Source: JAPHTQ01 sp046484535 (lineage in GTDB: Bacteria; Pseudomonadota; Gammaproteobacteria; Thiohalomonadales; Thiohalomonadaceae). Taken from it: a DNA stretch of 7,576 nt. Where the stretch lies: contig JAWOIT010000155.1 of NCBI GenBank assembly GCA_046484535.1, forward strand, positions 1 through 7,576, in the 5' to 3' direction. Of the stretch, positions 5,690 to 7,576 are shown piece after piece. How positions within the stretch are numbered: position 1 is the first letter of the stretch; each line of letters starts with the position of its first letter. Under the pieces are notes generated by a model that ran no database searches, was not told where the DNA came from, and saw nothing but the letters and a program-made list of their open reading frames with translations. The translations under genes were made by a program, and so were the position numbers.

Positions 5690-5705
5690 TGGCCCGTTTC
5701 CTGCT
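5690..5705 (+). promoter_or_regulatory. Sigma-54 promoter of moaA
   Basis: The plus strand reads TGGCCCGTTTCCTGCT. It matches TGGC, CG and TGCT of TGGCACG-N4-TTGCW, with GG and GC separated by exactly 10 nt. The predicted start is about 5716, leaving a 30-nt leader to the GTG at 5746. Confidence 0.72.
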
Positions 5706-5733
5706 GGTGAAGCGCTATGAAAACGGATATTCC

Positions 5734-5738
5734 GAGGA
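5734..5738 (+). promoter_or_regulatory. Ribosome binding site deciding the moaA GTG start
   Basis: GAGGA stands 7 nt before GTG 5746. The next in-frame ATG (5767) has no such site, and the farther upstream ATG (5455) lies before the predicted transcription start. Confidence 0.7.
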
Positions 5739-5745
5739 CGCAAAC

Positions 5746-6723
5746 GTGACCACGTTACGCAACAAAATGTACGACGGCCACGGTCGTCTTACCAACTATC
5801 TGCGCCTGTCGGTGACGGCCCGTTGCAACCTGCGATGCCGCTATTGCCTGCCGGACGGTGCGCCACCGGAGCCGCCGAACATGCTCAACTTTGATGAGTT
5901 GACCCGCCTCACAAGGGCATTCGCGGCGCTTGGTGTTAATCGTATACGGCTTACAGGAGGGGAGCCGCTGGTGCGGCGGGATCTGCCTGACCTCGTGGCA
6001 GCCCTTGCCGCTCTTCCCGGCATCGAGGATATCTCACTGACCACCAATGGGGTATTACTGAAACGTCACGCTGCCGCCCTCAAGTCCGCGGGACTCCACC
6101 GGATCAACGTCAGCCTCGATAGCCTGGATCCGTCACGCCTCCAGCATCTTGCCGGCGCAGATGTACTCTCTCGAATTCAGAGCGGCCTCGACAGCGCGGA
6201 TGCCGTCGGACTCGGGCCAATCAAGATAAACATGGTGGTCATGGACTCGGTCAACGACACAGAGGTGGAGGCGATGGCGGAGTTCTGTGCCCAGCGTGGT
6301 TACATACTGCGCCTCATCGAGCCGATGCCGATGGGGGATATCTACTCCCGTCCGGCCGACGTGACGACCATTCTGGCGCGTCTGCAAGAACGCTTCGATC
6401 TGAAAGAAACTCAACTCGAAGGCGGCGGCCCCGCACGCTATTGGCAGAGCCACGACGGCAGACTGCGTCTCGGGCTGATTACCCCCCTCTCCCAACACTT
6501 CTGCGACAGTTGCAACCGGGTGCGGCTGACAGCCACAGGAACGCTTTATACCTGCCTCGACGGCATTGGCGGCGTGGACCTTGGCACGCCGTTGCGGGAC
6601 GGCGCAACAGACCAAGAGATCCGCGCAACAATCCTCGATGCGCTACGGCACAAGCCGGGACACCACCATTTTAATCAGGAGCCATCGCGTGGCCGCCGCC
6701 TGATGGCTGTCACTGGAGGTTAG
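5746..6723 (+). CDS. moaA: MoaA, GTP 3',8-cyclase (first step of molybdopterin synthesis)
   Basis: This radical SAM enzyme converts GTP to 3',8-cyclo-7,8-dihydro-GTP, the first step to precursor Z (cPMP). With a GTG start the protein has 325 residues, close to the 329 of E. coli MoaA. The N-terminal SAM cluster is C27-x3-C31-x2-C34 (ARCNLRCRYC), followed by LTGGEPL. The C-terminal substrate cluster is C253-x2-C256-x13-C270 (FCDSCNRVR...TCLDG), and the protein ends with the catalytic Gly-Gly tail. The reading frame runs open 97 codons upstream through the control region, but that part has no family similarity and holds the operator dyads and promoter. MoaC, the partner for the second step, is not seen here. 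The gene stands alone on the plus strand, divergent from mobA. Confidence 0.95.
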   Translation: MTTLRNKMYDGHGRLTNYLRLSVTARCNLRCRYCLPDGAPPEPPNMLNFDELTRLTRAFAALGVNRIRLTGGEPLVRRDLPDLVAALAALPGIEDISLTTNGVLLKRHAAALKSAGLHRINVSLDSLDPSRLQHLAGADVLSRIQSGLDSADAVGLGPIKINMVVMDSVNDTEVEAMAEFCAQRGYILRLIEPMPMGDIYSRPADVTTILARLQERFDLKETQLEGGGPARYWQSHDGRLRLGLITPLSQHFCDSCNRVRLTATGTLYTCLDGIGGVDLGTPLRDGATDQEIRATILDALRHKPGHHHFNQEPSRGRRLMAVTGG

Positions 6724-6726
6724 CCG

Positions 6727-6912
6727 ATGTACCAAGCCTTGCACTACCATGCGCAGAGACAATCATTCGCTCATATAGCGGGATGTGATACTGACGCAAA
6801 AATGCCGCCATGGATCGGCATCGGTGCAAATATCTCTGATATAGTGAACCGACCGTGCAGAACAGGGTCCTATTTCCCAGAGCGGGTTATTTATGTGACA
6901 TGCTGCAACTGA
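6727..6912 (+). CDS. Possible 61-residue small ORF following moaA
   Basis: The ATG at 6727 begins 4 nt after the moaA stop and is preceded by GGAGG at 6716-6720 with 6-nt spacing. It ends at 6912, overlapping the next gene's start (6900) by 13 nt in another frame. The product (MYQALHYHAQRQSF...) has no signal peptide, no membrane segment and no family I recognise. It uses codons such as ATA, AGA, TCA and ACT that are uncommon in the neighbouring genes. The GGAGG is the codon pair for MoaA's invariant C-terminal Gly-Gly, so a good ribosome site arises there by necessity. Probably not a protein gene, but it could act as a coupling leader for the next gene. Confidence 0.2.
   Translation: MYQALHYHAQRQSFAHIAGCDTDAKMPPWIGIGANISDIVNRPCRTGSYFPERVIYVTCCN
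6830..6842. repeat. Short inverted repeat upstream of the PhnD-like gene
   Basis: ATATC and GATAT flank TCT in the 176-bp gap after moaA. It overlaps a possible -10 hexamer, TATAGT at 6840-6845, but I see no good -35 hexamer at the right distance. No sigma-54 promoter and no GTTACC-N5-GTAAC dyad occur in this gap. Weak candidate operator or promoter. Confidence 0.2.
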
Positions 6913-7576
6913 ACCGACGCCAACTGTTGAAATACCTCGCCGCCTGTGGGCTTGTCCCGGGAATGGCACTGCGTGCGGAACAGACACCCGTGCGTATCGG
7001 CATCACCCCTGTCTTTCAGACAGAACGGACCTCCCTGCTCAGGGACTGGCGCGACTACCTGGAACGCCATCTCGGGCAACCGGTTCACTTCGAACAGAGC
7101 AACACTTATCGTGACATCCTCAACAACCTGCTCGCGCAAAGGCTTGAGTTCGCCTGGATCTGCGGTCTCCCTTACGTTGCCAACCGCGCGCGGCTGGAGT
7201 TGACCGCTGTCCCGCTATATCAAGGGAAGCCTCTCTACCGTTCCTATCTCATCGTACCGTCGCGGGATACCGCAACGGCCAGCCTCACCGACCTGCGCAG
7301 CCATGTCTTCGCCTATGCGGATCCCGACTCCAACTCCGGCTTTCTGGTCCCCCGCTTCGAACTGGCGCGCCACGGCCTCGACCCTGAGGCCTTCTTTCGC
7401 AAAACGTTTTTTACCAGCGGACACCGCAATGCAATTGAAGCCGTCAGTGTCGGGCTAGCCGACGGTGCCTATGTGGATGGCTATATCTGGGAGAGCATGG
7501 AGCGATTCAATCCGGAAATCACCCGGCGCACCCGGGTGGTCACACGCTCGGGAGAGTTCGGCTTTCCGCCTGTCGT
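6900..7576 (+). CDS. PhnD/AioX-like periplasmic substrate-binding protein (3' end cut by window edge)
   Basis: This is a periplasmic binding protein of the PhnD/SsuA/transferrin-like superfamily, here more likely a sensor accessory than a transporter part. 225 codons are visible from the ATG at 6900. Residues 1-26 form a probable twin-arginine signal, with NRRQLLK at 5-11, a short hydrophobic stretch and a possible cleavage after ALRA. The mature part starts VRIGITPVF, followed by FAWICGLPYV (84-93), DPDSNSGFLVP (141-151) and the H-x-x-A-I-x-A-V...ADGAYVD segment (175-193), all typical of the family. Cys88 is the only cysteine seen after the signal. The neighbourhood (Mo enzyme, sigma-54 promoters) resembles aioXSR/arxXSR, where such a protein presents the inducer to a sensor kinase and an NtrC-type regulator. 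A phosphonate or phosphite transporter component is the alternative. The ribosome site is weak (GAGCGGG, 13 nt away). Confidence 0.82.
   Translation, partial: MLQLNRRQLLKYLAACGLVPGMALRAEQTPVRIGITPVFQTERTSLLRDWRDYLERHLGQPVHFEQSNTYRDILNNLLAQRLEFAWICGLPYVANRARLELTAVPLYQGKPLYRSYLIVPSRDTATASLTDLRSHVFAYADPDSNSGFLVPRFELARHGLDPEAFFRKTFFTSGHRNAIEAVSVGLADGAYVDGYIWESMERFNPEITRRTRVVTRSGEFGFPPV

Noticed and set aside
5455..5745. N-terminal extension of moaA to an ATG at 5455 (97 extra codons)
   Set aside because: The extra part shows no family similarity and runs through two operator dyads and the sigma-54 promoter. The GTG at 5746 has a ribosome site and gives the normal MoaA length.
6724..6899. Sigma-54 promoter or activator dyad upstream of the PhnD-like gene
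   Set aside because: I searched for GG-N10-GC with TTGCW and for GTTACC-N5-GTAAC and found neither. The sensor gene is probably expressed from moaA read-through or a weak housekeeping promoter.
1..7576. CRISPR array, insertion sequence, tRNA or rRNA genes
   Set aside because: No regularly spaced repeats, transposase-like frames or recognisable RNA gene sequences were seen on either strand.

Overview
The window looks like part of a gammaproteobacterial chromosome. The evidence is moderately high GC, REP-like palindromes resembling those of enterobacteria, TatA and Moa/Moe/Mob proteins of proteobacterial type, and sigma-54 promoters. It appears to be one physiological module built around a respiratory molybdenum enzyme of the DMSO-reductase superfamily. 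The catalytic subunit itself lies outside the window, presumably past the left edge.

Layout, left to right. (1) Positions 1-1580, minus strand: an NrfD/PsrC-type membrane quinone-interacting subunit, cut by the left edge, preceded in its operon by a four-cluster [4Fe-4S] ferredoxin-like subunit. (2) Positions 1581-1980: a regulatory intergenic region with a sigma-54 promoter for the FeS operon, two upstream dyads GTTACC-N5-GTAAC, and an inverted pair of REP-like elements behind tatA. (3) Positions 1981-5293, minus strand: a cofactor/export operon in the order mobA (GTG start), moeA (overlapping mobA by 77 nt), a MoeB/HesA/ThiF-family adenylyltransferase, moaD (1 nt after the previous stop), tatA. 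(4) Positions 5294-5745: a divergent control region with two more GTTACC-N5-GTAAC dyads in the middle, one sigma-54 promoter reading left into mobA and one reading right into moaA. (5) Positions 5746-6723, plus strand: moaA, GTG start. (6) From 6900 to the right edge: a periplasmic PhnD-like substrate-binding protein with a twin-arginine signal, cut by the edge.

How it fits together. MoaA starts molybdopterin synthesis, MoaD and MoeB supply the sulfur carrier step, MoeA inserts molybdenum, MobA adds GMP to give the MGD form used by DMSO-reductase-type enzymes, and TatA assists export of the folded complex. The FeS/NrfD pair passes electrons between the enzyme and the quinone pool. The four identical dyads sit in pairs 43-44 bp apart. 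Their centres lie about 130 and 174 bp upstream of the predicted starts of both the FeS operon and moaA, and about 146 and 189 bp upstream of the predicted mobA start. This is the arrangement expected for an NtrC-type sigma-54 activator.

PhnD-like periplasmic proteins of the AioX/ArxX type are known partners of such two-component systems in arsenite oxidation. I therefore infer that a sensor kinase and a sigma-54 activator follow just beyond 7576, and that all three operons form one substrate-induced regulon. The substrate (arsenic oxyanion, polythionate, selenate or another sulfur species) cannot be settled from this window.
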